Source: Methylacidiphilum sp. Yel (GTDB lineage: Bacteria > Verrucomicrobiota > Verrucomicrobiia > Methylacidiphilales > Methylacidiphilaceae). Taken from it: a stretch of 61,403 nt of DNA. The position numbers were made by a program, and so were the translations under genes. Below, piece after piece: positions 45,299 through 54,706 of the stretch. The stretch covers positions 1 to 61,403 of the forward strand of contig NZ_LXQB01000012.1 in assembly GCF_004421185.1 (NCBI RefSeq), given 5' to 3'. The first letter of the stretch is position 1; each line of letters starts with the position of its first letter. Under the pieces are notes generated by a model that did no database searches, was not told the origin of the DNA, and saw nothing but the letters and a program-made list of their open reading frames with translations.

Positions 45299-46777
45299 TT
45301 ATCTTCTTCTAGAAAAATACATCCCTACCCCAAGCACCAAAAACGCAAAAGGAATGGTAATCAAGCAAATCATCGCAACGGTTTGTCTTTGGGAAGCTGG
45401 AATGCTTAATCCAAATTCCTGAACAGATTTTGGAGCAATCCCTAGGGCCATTTCTTTCTGAAGCATCCAATTTAACAAGTTAATGAAAAAATCAACCCCA
45501 TCAGGCTTTATATTCTGATTGGCAAGAAAGGAGGAAGATCCAACGGCTGCAATCCTTGTTCCGAAAACATGAATCCCTTCCTTGCCAGGAACTTCCCCAC
45601 CATCATAAACAGCAGCTAAAATTAGAGGACCGGGAATATCAACTCCTGGATCATATTTAGGCCTTTCTTCTTCTTTCCAATTAACCTCACCCCAAAATCC
45701 CTCTGGAGTTTTTACTAAGGCTGTGACCTTCTTGACATTAGGATTAGAAGAATCCGTTGACAAGGCTATAGAGCGGCAATCAGGCAGCTGAAGGGTATAA
45801 CCAATCATTGGCTTTACCGCAGGATGATCGGCAAAATGGGTCCCTGCTGCTTTATCGATAAGCATCTCTCCTCCAAGACCTCCAACTAGTCTTCCAATGG
45901 CAACCACTTTATCATTTTGAAAGATTATTCCGTATTTTGAAAGCAAGGGTTCTAAGCCTGAATTGGAGTTTGTGCCTTCAAGAACTATTAATTTGCCTTT
46001 GGAATCCAAGTAATGGGTGATGGTTTGAATTTCAGAAGAAGAGAAAGGATTTTTGGGGCCAGCAACGACCACAACTGCAGCATCTTCTGGAATAGCCCCA
46101 CTTTCCAACAAATTCAGGTTCAGTGGTTCCATATTTTCCTTACGAATTTGTGTTGCAATAATCCCATAGCCTCCCGGTTGATTGTAATCATCTATATTTC
46201 TTTCCCCATGCCCCGTCAAAAAGTACACTTTGGACGGCTTCCCTTCTACCACAGATAAAATAGCTGCTGTAAATTGTTGTTCCCCTTTAAATGACTTAAT
46301 GGAAGGGGATTGGCCAAACATTGCTACTGAATTATCATACTCAACTAGTTGATTATCATTTACAAACTTATGAAAATTTTTGTATTCGAAAATAATAACA
46401 TTTTCTTGTAAATCAAATTTAAGTCTTTTAGCTAGTGCTTCAGCTCTTTCAAGATTTAATGCAGGATCGATATGTTCTATAATGATCTTGTTACCTCCAT
46501 AATATTTATATTCCTTCAGGAGGTTGTCTATATCAGATTGAAGCTTTGAATTGGTGAGACAAACGATAATTTTAACTGGCTCCGGTAAAGACTTTAAAAC
46601 ATTAATCGTTTTGGAAGAAAGAGTATACATGCCCCCTTTGGAGAAATCCTTGCGATAATAATATTTATATCCAAAATAATTGACTATCCAAACTATGGCA
46701 AACATCAATAAAATGGTCAGTATGTTATTGATTCTAAGCTGAAATCTCAAAGGATGAGACACCCTGACTCCTTTCAT
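45299..46777 (-). CDS. GldG-like ABC transporter auxiliary protein
   Basis: The 492-residue protein has an N-terminal helix (NILTILLMFAIVWIVNYFGY), a large extracytoplasmic domain with the GldG-type VYFLTGHGERNIDDY and VVVVAGPKNPFS motifs, and a C-terminal helix (VAMICLITIPFAFLVLGVGM). It is the auxiliary subunit found with GldA/GldF exporters. The start at 46777 has AAGG before it; an upstream ATG at 46897 would overlap the permease by 80 bases and add 40 unlikely residues. Confidence 0.82.
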   Translation of the reverse strand: MKGVRVSHPLRFQLRINNILTILLMFAIVWIVNYFGYKYYYRKDFSKGGMYTLSSKTINVLKSLPEPVKIIVCLTNSKLQSDIDNLLKEYKYYGGNKIIIEHIDPALNLERAEALAKRLKFDLQENVIIFEYKNFHKFVNDNQLVEYDNSVAMFGQSPSIKSFKGEQQFTAAILSVVEGKPSKVYFLTGHGERNIDDYNQPGGYGIIATQIRKENMEPLNLNLLESGAIPEDAAVVVVAGPKNPFSSSEIQTITHYLDSKGKLIVLEGTNSNSGLEPLLSKYGIIFQNDKVVAIGRLVGGLGGEMLIDKAAGTHFADHPAVKPMIGYTLQLPDCRSIALSTDSSNPNVKKVTALVKTPEGFWGEVNWKEEERPKYDPGVDIPGPLILAAVYDGGEVPGKEGIHVFGTRIAAVGSSSFLANQNIKPDGVDFFINLLNWMLQKEMALGIAPKSVQEFGLSIPASQRQTVAMICLITIPFAFLVLGVGMYFSRRR

Positions 46778-46817
46778 AGCTACCTTCTCAAGCTTCTTTT
46801 TGCAATTTTTTTCCTTG

Positions 46818-47567
46818 TCATTCTCTGAGCCTTCTCCATTCCAAAATTTTTTCTGTAAGAAAGAGGAAAAAGAAAGTGGCTGAACCCAATAAAACAACGG
46901 GTCTAGAATCGAAAATACCCCGTGAAAAAGTATCCATTTGATCCAAAAATGAAAGATAAGAAATCATTTCCCGTGTCTGGCCCCCAATTCCCAAATAAAT
47001 CAAAAAACTTACTGAGAAAATGAGGAAAATAAGAGCAAAAGAAAGAATGGCAGCAATAATCTGATTTTTCGTAAGGGACGAAACAAAAAGGCCGATCGAT
47101 ATGAAGAACATTCCAATAAGAAGGAGCATTAAAAAAGGGAGAACAACCATTCCTACACTCATCCCAAGGGAATGTCCATAAACTATCCGCAACACCGCTA
47201 AATACAATGCCATTGGCATCCAAAGAACAGAAAAGAAACAAATAGAGCCTAAAAACTTAGATAGCACTAATTCCCATTCCCTCACAGGAGCTGTCAGAAT
47301 CATTTCAATGGTGCCCAATTTGTATTCTTCAGCAAAAGACCGCATCGTTATAACGGGTACTTGAACAAGGAGCAAAAACCAGAAAAAAAATGCATTCATG
47401 CAAGCCTGCAAAAGAGTAAATTCTTTGATATTATTGATTGAAAGGTAGTTGAGCCAAAAAACAAAACTAGCTCCATTGATCAAAGAACAAGAAAATAAAA
47501 GGATATAAGCTACTGGAGAAACAAAGTAGCTTTTCATTTCTCTTTGAAATAAAGTCAAAAGAGCCAT
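46818..47567 (-). CDS. ABC-2 type permease, GldF-like
   Basis: The 249-residue protein has six hydrophobic helices and the ABC-2 start LFQREMKSYFVSPVAYILLFS, with the FAEEYKLGTIEMILTAPVREWELVLSKF coupling segment that typifies GldF. It forms the membrane channel for the ATPase encoded just upstream at 47676-48614 (108 bases). The last bases of its coding region lie close before the preferred start of the GldG-like gene. Confidence 0.88.
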   Translation of the reverse strand: MALLTLFQREMKSYFVSPVAYILLFSCSLINGASFVFWLNYLSINNIKEFTLLQACMNAFFFWFLLLVQVPVITMRSFAEEYKLGTIEMILTAPVREWELVLSKFLGSICFFSVLWMPMALYLAVLRIVYGHSLGMSVGMVVLPFLMLLLIGMFFISIGLFVSSLTKNQIIAAILSFALIFLIFSVSFLIYLGIGGQTREMISYLSFLDQMDTFSRGIFDSRPVVLLGSATFFFLFLTEKILEWRRLRE

Positions 47568-47675
47568 AATGCATCCTCATCCAAAAAAATATTTTCAAAA
47601 AAAGGTTTTTTTCTATTCACCGTTTTTAGAACAACCACCTGTTACCAAAACCTTTTCTATAGAAAGTTAGCTGCT

Positions 47676-48614
47676 TTAATCTTGTGTTAATTCGACAAAA
47701 ATATCCTCCAAGGTTGCTTTTATTCTTGACATTTCTCTTATTTTCCAACCCTTTTTCTGAATTACATTATAAACTGCATCCCTGATATCATTTCCAGGTT
47801 TAGGCCATACCTGTAGAATCACCCATCCTCCCGGATATTCTTCAACAATTTCTGCTTCCTCAACTTCTTCCAACCCTTCGAAAGCTTCCTTCGCTACAGA
47901 GGGCTTACAAAGGATTTCAAGTCGAATCGCTCCAATGTTTCCACCTCTTACAAGTTTTGAGAGATTTTCAGGAGTATCCGCAGCTTCTATTTTACCTTTA
48001 TTTATAATTAAAACCCTACTACATACGGCCTCGACTTCGCTCAAAATATGAGAGGACAAGATGATGGTATGGTGTTGGCCCAAACTCCGAATTAATTCCC
48101 TGACCGATCTAATCTGATTGGGATCCAAGCCAATAGTTGGCTCATCTAAAATCAACAACTCCGGATCATGCACCAAAGCATCTGCAAGGCCCACCCTTTG
48201 TCGATACCCTTTGGATAAATTTCCAATCATGCTTGAAGCGACATCTTCAATATGGCAAAGTTTTAAAACAGATTGTACCCTTTCATTGAGCATAGAGCCC
48301 CTAATCCCCTTGAGTTTGGCTCTATACCTTAGGTACTCATTTACTCTTAAATCCATATATAGGGGAACATTTTCTGGCATGTATCCTACTCTTTTCTTAA
48401 CCTCCAAAGGTTTCTGAAGAACATCAAAGCCGGCTACTTCTACTTTTCCACTTGTTGGAGGGAGGTAACAAGACAAAATACGCATGGTCGTCGTTTTCCC
48501 TGCCCCATTAGGACCAAGGAAACCGACGATTTCTCCTTTTTTTACTTCAAAACTAATTCCCTGCAGTGCCGTATAACCCGAATAGGTTTTTACCAGATTC
48601 TCAACCTTGATCAT
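47676..48614 (-). CDS. ABC transporter ATP-binding protein, GldA-like
   Basis: The 312-residue protein has Walker A GFLGPNGAGKTTTMR, the signature LSKGYRQRVGLADAL, Walker B ELLILDEPTIGLDP, and the extra C-terminal domain of the ABC-2 exporter class. It heads a minus-strand cluster of ATPase, permease, GldG-like auxiliary protein and DUF4340 protein. In Bacteroidetes this type supports gliding; here the cargo is unknown. The ParA gene diverges from it. Confidence 0.92.
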   Translation of the reverse strand: MIKVENLVKTYSGYTALQGISFEVKKGEIVGFLGPNGAGKTTTMRILSCYLPPTSGKVEVAGFDVLQKPLEVKKRVGYMPENVPLYMDLRVNEYLRYRAKLKGIRGSMLNERVQSVLKLCHIEDVASSMIGNLSKGYRQRVGLADALVHDPELLILDEPTIGLDPNQIRSVRELIRSLGQHHTIILSSHILSEVEAVCSRVLIINKGKIEAADTPENLSKLVRGGNIGAIRLEILCKPSVAKEAFEGLEEVEEAEIVEEYPGGWVILQVWPKPGNDIRDAVYNVIQKKGWKIREMSRIKATLEDIFVELTQD

Positions 48615-48799
48615 GAAAAAGAGAATTTAATATTAAAACATTATAAAAAATGTCAAGTTAATCCATTTTCCTACATAAAGCAGATACTGAAATACTGAAA
48701 AGAGAAAGAAAATTAGTTAAAATTCAATTTTATTTTAGCCAAATTCAACAAGAATGTTAGTTTAGTTTTCTTTATTAATGATAATTGAACAATTGGACA

Positions 48800-49564
48800 A
48801 TGAAATTTATTTCGATTGCAAACCAAAAAGGAGGGGTAGGGAAAACTACCACCGCAATCAACCTTTCAGCTTGTTTAGCTGAAAAGGGATATTCGACGCT
48901 GCTGGTCGATGTAGACCCCCAATCCAATGCTACCAGTGGCGTGGGGTTTTCCCTTGATTCTGGAAAAAGTTTATTCCCTGTTTTAATTGGTGAAGAACTT
49001 TTAAAAGACCAGATTATTTCTACTCCCTACATGAATTTGGACCTTATCCCAGCCAATCTAGAATTAGCCAACTGGGAAAATCAACAGCATGATCCAATCG
49101 AATCTTTTTCCCTTTTTAGAAAAATCTTTAGAGAATCCCTTATTGGAACAGCCTATCAGTATGTCATTCTTGATTGTCCTCCAGCCTTAGGATTACTCAT
49201 GGTCAACTCGATGGTAGCTGCTGATTGGCTAATCATTCCTATTCAATGCGAATACTACGCTTTAGAAGGATTAGCAAAAATGTTTCAACTGCTTGATAAC
49301 CTTAAAAAATTGGTTTCAGCAGCCCCCAATATCTTAGGAATACTGATGACCATGTATGATAGCAGAACAAATTTAAGTCAACAAGTCGTTGAAGATGTCC
49401 GCCACCATATTCCCAACCTTGTATTTGATACAATTATTCCAAGAACAGTCCGACTAGCGGAAGCCCCAAGCTATGGAAAGCCCATCACTCTTTACGATCC
49501 TCACAGCATAGGCTGCATGAGCTATAGGAAATTCACAGAAGAATTTTTAAAAAAAATCAAATAA
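48800..49564 (+). CDS. ParA/Soj-family ATPase
   Basis: ParA ATPases help segregate chromosomes or plasmids, with ParB. The 254-residue protein has the deviant Walker A KGGVGKTTTAINLS, the DVDPQSNATSG switch and the LDCPPALGLL motif, as in chromosomal Soj/ParA. The start at 48800 (MKFISIANQKGG) fits the family; a TTG at 48785 would add five residues. No parB is in the window, so the partner is elsewhere. It is divergent from the GldA-like gene. Confidence 0.9.
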   Translation: MKFISIANQKGGVGKTTTAINLSACLAEKGYSTLLVDVDPQSNATSGVGFSLDSGKSLFPVLIGEELLKDQIISTPYMNLDLIPANLELANWENQQHDPIESFSLFRKIFRESLIGTAYQYVILDCPPALGLLMVNSMVAADWLIIPIQCEYYALEGLAKMFQLLDNLKKLVSAAPNILGILMTMYDSRTNLSQQVVEDVRHHIPNLVFDTIIPRTVRLAEAPSYGKPITLYDPHSIGCMSYRKFTEEFLKKIK

Positions 49565-49628
49565 TCCCATTCTATAGCTAAAAGTTTAAAGAAGTTTTTT
49601 TCTTTCCTTTTCTCTCAATTATATTTAG

Positions 49629-50177
49629 ATGATAGATATGCTTATAAGCCAAAAGATAGTTCCTTCTTTATATAAACAAATTAGTAGTGAATTTCAGGCT
49701 TTCGTTCTTTATCTTGCTATCGGTTCTTATTTCGAAATAGAAGCTCTTCCAGAACTCTCAGCTTTTTTTTTCAAACAAGCCGATGAAGAACGTCAGCATG
49801 CTCTAAAATTTATAAAATTTTTAATTGATAATGATATTCCTGTCAGCATTCCAGCAATAGGAGCAGTAGATTCTTCTTTTAAAGACCCAGAATCCGCTAT
49901 CAGCTTATCCCTAGAGAGAGAAATAGCCGTTACGAAGGAAATTCATGATCTTGTTCGATTAGCCAAAGAGGAAAAAGACTTTACATCAGATAATTTTCTT
50001 CAATGGTTTGTTAAAGAACAACTTGAAGAAGTTACGGTTATGGATCAGCTGCTGAAAATGATTAGAAGAACCGGAAAAGATCAAATCATGCTTGTAGAAG
50101 ATTATCTAGCAAGAAAAAACCGATTAAGAGAGAAAATTTCTGAAGCTGACTCTCCTATGGAAAACCCCAACAATTGA
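49629..50177 (+). CDS. ferritin, non-heme type
   Basis: The protein stores iron as a mineral in a 24-mer. The 182-residue sequence has the ferritin four-helix pattern with ferroxidase residues in SEFQAFVLYLAIGSYFE, ADEERQHALKF, EREIAVTKEIHDL and FVKEQLEEVTVM. A start at 49629 or 49638 is possible. It follows parA by 64 bases and is followed by tRNA-Arg. Iron storage also limits Fenton chemistry in an aerobe. Confidence 0.92.
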   Translation: MIDMLISQKIVPSLYKQISSEFQAFVLYLAIGSYFEIEALPELSAFFFKQADEERQHALKFIKFLIDNDIPVSIPAIGAVDSSFKDPESAISLSLEREIAVTKEIHDLVRLAKEEKDFTSDNFLQWFVKEQLEEVTVMDQLLKMIRRTGKDQIMLVEDYLARKNRLREKISEADSPMENPNN

Positions 50178-50235
50178 GCCAGGCTCTTTTCTTTGAAGAT
50201 TTTCCCTAGCGGCTGCGCATCTCAAGAAATCAACG

Positions 50236-50309
50236 GCACCCGTAGCTCAACTGGATAGAGCGTCGGCCTCCGGAGCCGAAGGCTTTGGGTTCAAGTCCCG
50301 ACGGGTGCA
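50236..50309 (+). tRNA. tRNA-Arg (anticodon CCG)
   Basis: The 74-base sequence folds fully: acceptor stem GCACCCG/CGGGTGC (perfect 7 bp), D stem GCTC/GAGC, anticodon stem TCGGC/GCCGA with loop CTCCGGA (anticodon CCG, reads CGG), T stem TTGGG/CCCGA with loop TTCAAGT, and discriminator A. The CCA end is not encoded; the sequence continues as AATA. It is the only tRNA I could see in the window. Confidence 0.96.
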
Positions 50310-50403
50310 ATAACCTTTAAATTTAAGTCAATAACGCTCTATATTCTCTCCATAAGAGAGAGAACCAAAAACCTCTGCTTTTCTTTAATAACCAAAAACT
50401 GGC

Positions 50404-51651
50404 TCAAGATAATGGAGAAGAAAGGAAGGTCGCATAAACTTGTGTCGTTGCAACAAGATCCTCAAGCGAAGTTTTCTCATCCATCGCATGGATATCTTTA
50501 CCATCGACTCCATATCCAATTGCTTCGCAATTCTTGGCCTTTACAAAAAAATGCATATCCGTTGCCCCCCTGTTGATGGTAAAAGTTGCTTTGCCTCCTT
50601 TTATTTTTTCAACAGCCGATTTAAATGATTTCGTAAAGGATGAATTATACCAAAGAGCGCAAGGTTCAGTTTTGTGGATAATTTCGATTTTTACCTTCGT
50701 TCCTCTTTTCTTTGCCCATTTTTCTATAGCTTCCCTAATCTCACTTTCGACTCGATCCATCTTTTCTGATGGAGTCAATCTACGGTCAATTGTAAAAGTA
50801 GTCTCTGCGGAAACGATATTAACTTTTGAACCAGGACCAGAACTCACCACACCTCCTATATTGACAATAGGTTTTAGTTTTTCTTTTGAAGGAGCCACAT
50901 AGACCCTTTTTGCATCTGCCAAAATTTTCTTAAAAAATCTTTCCAAAAATTCAACCAAATGGACCGTTTCTAAAAACGAGTTAACTGCCTTTTGCTGATA
51001 AGCCGTGTGGGTTGAAGTCCCTATAACCCTTATGTTGAGTTGAAGAATTCCATTATGTCCTATCCCTATTTTCTTTGCGGATCCTCCTTCACAAACGACC
51101 ACAAAATCTGGTTCAACCAATTTATTTTTCACCACAAACCCAGATCCCAATTCTCCTCCAATTTCTTCATCAGCGACAAGAGCAAACTGAACATTATATA
51201 GGGGATCAATTTTTAAGGTTTTCAATGCCTCCACAGCAAAAATGCTTGCGGCAAGAGATCCTTTCATATCTGCAGAACCTCTTCCATAAATCCACTTATC
51301 GTCTTTTTCTCCCCGAAAGGGATCATGCTTCCATTTTCCCGAAACAGGTACAACATCGTAATGGGAATTAAAAAGGACCGTCTTGGGAGCCTTAGCATTC
51401 CATCGGGCTATAAGATTATAGCGTGGAAAGGAAAGAAAGGCTTCTCCCAATTGCTTTTCTACCATTGCATCAGGCACTCTTACAATCTCTGTTTCTAATC
51501 CAATTTGCTGAAGTTTCCTCTCCAAGTACTCAACCATTTCTGCATATTGCTTGCCAGGTGGATTAATTGTAGGGATTTGAATAAGGTGTTGTACAAATTG
51601 GAATAATTTTTCACGATTGTTGGAAATCCATTCGGTCAAAGCATCATGCAT
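50404..51651 (-). CDS. M20-family metallopeptidase (ArgE/DapE/CPG2 type)
   Basis: The 415-residue protein has the two-metal active site of the M20 family: HYDVVP (first ligand His, catalytic Asp), GRGSADMKGSLAA (bridging Asp), and DEEIGGELGSG (catalytic Glu pair), and the dimerisation domain in the middle. Members remove acyl groups or cleave peptides; DapE, ArgE and carboxypeptidase G2 cannot be told apart by eye. It is convergent with the tRNA/ferritin region and divergent from the TldD gene. Confidence 0.85.
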   Translation of the reverse strand: MHDALTEWISNNREKLFQFVQHLIQIPTINPPGKQYAEMVEYLERKLQQIGLETEIVRVPDAMVEKQLGEAFLSFPRYNLIARWNAKAPKTVLFNSHYDVVPVSGKWKHDPFRGEKDDKWIYGRGSADMKGSLAASIFAVEALKTLKIDPLYNVQFALVADEEIGGELGSGFVVKNKLVEPDFVVVCEGGSAKKIGIGHNGILQLNIRVIGTSTHTAYQQKAVNSFLETVHLVEFLERFFKKILADAKRVYVAPSKEKLKPIVNIGGVVSSGPGSKVNIVSAETTFTIDRRLTPSEKMDRVESEIREAIEKWAKKRGTKVKIEIIHKTEPCALWYNSSFTKSFKSAVEKIKGGKATFTINRGATDMHFFVKAKNCEAIGYGVDGKDIHAMDEKTSLEDLVATTQVYATFLSSPLS

Positions 51652-51767
51652 AAAGGTATTATCCTATTCTTTTAGAAAACTCTCAGTCAAGCAACTTCTT
51701 CTCCTTCCTAATTTTCTTTTTTAAGTTGAAGAGCAAACCCATTATTCTTATATAAGATATAATTATA

Positions 51768-53351
51768 TTGAATTGCGATAGAAGAAACTTTATCAAAGGA
51801 TTGGCAGGAAGTTTGCTTTCCTTAAAAATGCCCACTGTTTTTTCTGGCCCTCTCCCAGATGCTTTTTGGAATTACGACCAGAGCCGGAGAATAGCTACCG
51901 TAGTTGCTGAATCAGCCCTCCATACAGCTAGAGTCTATGGTTGTCAATTTTCTGATATACGCATCTGTTGGATCCTTAAAGAAAGAATTATTTCAAGAGA
52001 AAGTAGAATCGAAGAACTGGGAGGTAGTTTTGAATCTGGAATGGGTATTAGAGTCCTTTTTGAAGGAACATGGGGTTTTGCTTCTTCGAATTTGTTAGAT
52101 CCTAACGAAGCTGCGGAAAAAACAAAGGAAGCCGTTGAAGTAGCAAAAAAATGCCTCAAATTGAATCCAAGACCTGTTGAATTAGAAAAATTGCCACAAA
52201 TCCAAGGACAATGGCATCAAGATGTTTTAATTGATCCTTTTGGGGTGCCTCTAGAAGAAAAAACATCGTTTTTACTCGACCTTAATGACAAAGCAATCAA
52301 AGCTGGGGCTGATTTTTGTCGATCCTTCTTCTTATTTCATAAAGAACTTCGAATATATGCCTCCTCTATTGGATCCTGGATTGAACAAACATTCCTTAGA
52401 ACATATCCAAAATTTATCGTTACTGTTGTTGATAAAAAAGAAGGGAAATTTGAAAGCAGGTCAAGTTTCGAGCCTCCGAAATCTGGAGGTCTAGAAATCA
52501 TTGAGAAAAAAGCCTTTGAGATGGAAGTAGTTGAAGCGACCCATCAGGCTAGAGAAAAACTGCAGGCAAAACCCGTTGTACCTGGAATAAAAGACCTTGT
52601 ACTTCATCCAACTAATCTGTGGTTAACCATTCATGAAACCATAGGTCATTCTACTGAATTAGATAGGGTCATGGGACTTGAATCCAACTATGCTGGGACT
52701 TCTTTTCTAAAAGTTGACCAATTGGGCAATTTTGATTTTGCCAACCCCATTGTTACCATTAGAGCCGATCGCAATCAGCCAGGTGGACTGGCTTCCGTTG
52801 GATATGATGACGATGGGATTCCTTCTAGTTGGTCAGATTTTCTTATCATAGAAAAGGGTATCCTTAAAAACTTTCAGATGGCTATTGGGCAAGCACATTG
52901 GATTGGCAAAGAAAAATCCAACGGCTGCAGTTACGCTCAAAGTTATAATTTTTTCCCCATCCAGCGGATGCCCAATATTTCCCTTGTCCCAAGTGAAAAA
53001 AAGGAGCAACTTAAGGATCTCATTTCAGGAGTGGAAGATGGCATATATATAATTGGGGATGGGAGCTGGAGCATCGATCAACAAAGATATAATTTCCAAT
53101 TTGGTGGACAACTCTTTTATGAGATTAAAAATGGAAAAATCCGACAAATGCTTCGGGATGTTATCTACCAAGGAAACACCCAGTCTTTTTGGAAATCCTG
53201 TGATGGGATTTGTAGCAAAGAAGAATATAAACTCTGCGGGACTCTTTTTTGTGGAAAAGGAGAGCCTTCTCAAACTGCACCAGTTTCCCATGGAGCTGTT
53301 CCTGCTAGATTTAGAAATATCACTATACTCAACAGCCGTTTACATTCATGA
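51768..53351 (+). CDS. tldD: TldD-family metalloprotease with Tat-like signal
   Basis: TldD and TldE form a heterodimeric protease that digests unfolded peptides and matures some modified peptides. The 527-residue protein has the zinc motif HETIGHSTELDR, the TldD form of the HExxxH site, in the middle. Unusually, the N-terminus reads DRRNFIKGLAGSLLSL, a twin-arginine signal pattern followed by a hydrophobic stretch, so it may be exported folded. The start is TTG; no Shine-Dalgarno is obvious. It overlaps tldE by 4 bases (ATGA). Confidence 0.85.
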   Translation: MNCDRRNFIKGLAGSLLSLKMPTVFSGPLPDAFWNYDQSRRIATVVAESALHTARVYGCQFSDIRICWILKERIISRESRIEELGGSFESGMGIRVLFEGTWGFASSNLLDPNEAAEKTKEAVEVAKKCLKLNPRPVELEKLPQIQGQWHQDVLIDPFGVPLEEKTSFLLDLNDKAIKAGADFCRSFFLFHKELRIYASSIGSWIEQTFLRTYPKFIVTVVDKKEGKFESRSSFEPPKSGGLEIIEKKAFEMEVVEATHQAREKLQAKPVVPGIKDLVLHPTNLWLTIHETIGHSTELDRVMGLESNYAGTSFLKVDQLGNFDFANPIVTIRADRNQPGGLASVGYDDDGIPSSWSDFLIIEKGILKNFQMAIGQAHWIGKEKSNGCSYAQSYNFFPIQRMPNISLVPSEKKEQLKDLISGVEDGIYIIGDGSWSIDQQRYNFQFGGQLFYEIKNGKIRQMLRDVIYQGNTQSFWKSCDGICSKEEYKLCGTLFCGKGEPSQTAPVSHGAVPARFRNITILNSRLHS

Positions 53352-54691
53352 TACTTTCCGAATCTGAAGCAAGAAATTTTCAAATATCTATCCTTTCTTT
53401 ATCAAAAGCCAACAGCTTATCCGTGGAGATAAAAGGCGGTCAATTTGTAAACATCCGCTTAGGAAGAAATGCTTTAAATACTAATGGTATTGAAAATTCT
53501 CTTAAAATTACTTTAAACTCTACCTTTGCGAATAGAACAGCTAGTTACACCATCGATCAGCTTGAAATGTCAGCCATTGAACGCGGGTTAAGACGCTGTG
53601 AAAAGCTGGCGCAGATTTCTCCTCCCGATCCTGAGTTCTTACCACCTCTTGGTCCACAACACTATGCTAGCAGTTTTTCCTACTCTGAAAGCATGGGGAA
53701 CCTCTCAATAGAAAACATTGTTGAAATGGCTGTGAGGATACTGGATGTACTAACACAAAATCAAAGCCAGCATATTGAACTTAGTAGTTTTATAAAATTC
53801 CAGAAATATTTCATCTGCATTGCAAATAGCAATGGGCTTTTTGGATATCAAAAATTTGCTAATATACAATTGACAGCGACAGCAAGAACAAATGATGGCC
53901 TTGGTTCGGGGTGGGCAGGAGCCTTTGTTTTTAATATTGAGGAGATCGATCCAGAAAAACTAATTGAAACTGCTATTCAGAAGGCTATTTTAAGCAAAGA
54001 GAAGCTTTCTATGGCTCCTGGCCATTATCCAGTTCTTCTTGAACCTACGGCTGCTGTCGATCTTATTGGTCTTATGTTATTTTCTATGGATGGGCGGGCA
54101 GCTGATGAAGGAAGAAGCGTTTTTTCAAAGCCAGGTGGGGGGAATAGAATTGGAGAGCCTCTATTTCCATCCAATATAACAATCTACTCTGACCCTTCTA
54201 ACAGGCAGGCTCCAGGACAAGTCTTTTCCAATGATGGACTACCTTGTCGAAAGATCCCATGGATTCAAAATGGCATCCTTTCTAACCTTATTTATTCTAG
54301 ATATTGGGCAAAAAAAAATCACAAAGAGCCTATCCCCGAACCATCAAATATTTTGATGTTAGGATCGGATACCACTCTTGACAAAATGATCCAAGATATA
54401 GACAAAGCCATTCTGGTTACCAGACTGTGGTATATTAGAGAGGTCGATCCTCAATCCCTTATCTTTACAGGGCTTACGCGAGATGGCACATTTTTGATTG
54501 AAAAAGGAAAAATCTCTAAAGCGGTTAATAATTTTAGATTTAACCAAAGTCCTTTGACTATGCTTCAAAGCGTTCAGCAGATCGGCAGAGCCGTTAATTG
54601 TATAGGATCTGAAATTGACGATCTCCCAGCATTAATTCCTCCGCTTTTGGTGAAAGACTTTTACTTTACATCGACATCCGAAGCCATCTAA
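53348..54691 (+). CDS. TldE/PmbA-family partner protein
   Basis: The 447-residue protein matches the PmbA/TldE family by its overall layout, with the ATARTNDGLGSGWAG segment and the C-terminal SPLTMLQSVQQIGRAVN block. It lacks an HExxxH zinc site, as expected for the partner that helps TldD. No Tat or other signal peptide is visible at its start. It overlaps tldD by 4 bases (ATGA), indicating coupled translation and probably a complex. If TldD is exported through Tat, this subunit would have to travel with it. Confidence 0.85.
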   Translation: MILSESEARNFQISILSLSKANSLSVEIKGGQFVNIRLGRNALNTNGIENSLKITLNSTFANRTASYTIDQLEMSAIERGLRRCEKLAQISPPDPEFLPPLGPQHYASSFSYSESMGNLSIENIVEMAVRILDVLTQNQSQHIELSSFIKFQKYFICIANSNGLFGYQKFANIQLTATARTNDGLGSGWAGAFVFNIEEIDPEKLIETAIQKAILSKEKLSMAPGHYPVLLEPTAAVDLIGLMLFSMDGRAADEGRSVFSKPGGGNRIGEPLFPSNITIYSDPSNRQAPGQVFSNDGLPCRKIPWIQNGILSNLIYSRYWAKKNHKEPIPEPSNILMLGSDTTLDKMIQDIDKAILVTRLWYIREVDPQSLIFTGLTRDGTFLIEKGKISKAVNNFRFNQSPLTMLQSVQQIGRAVNCIGSEIDDLPALIPPLLVKDFYFTSTSEAI

Positions 54692-54706
54692 GCTATTCAA
54701 AAGAGG

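Noticed and set aside
50345-50367. TCTCTC/GAGAGA hairpin after tRNA-Arg
   Set aside because: A six-base low-complexity stem with no T-tract; too weak to call a terminator.
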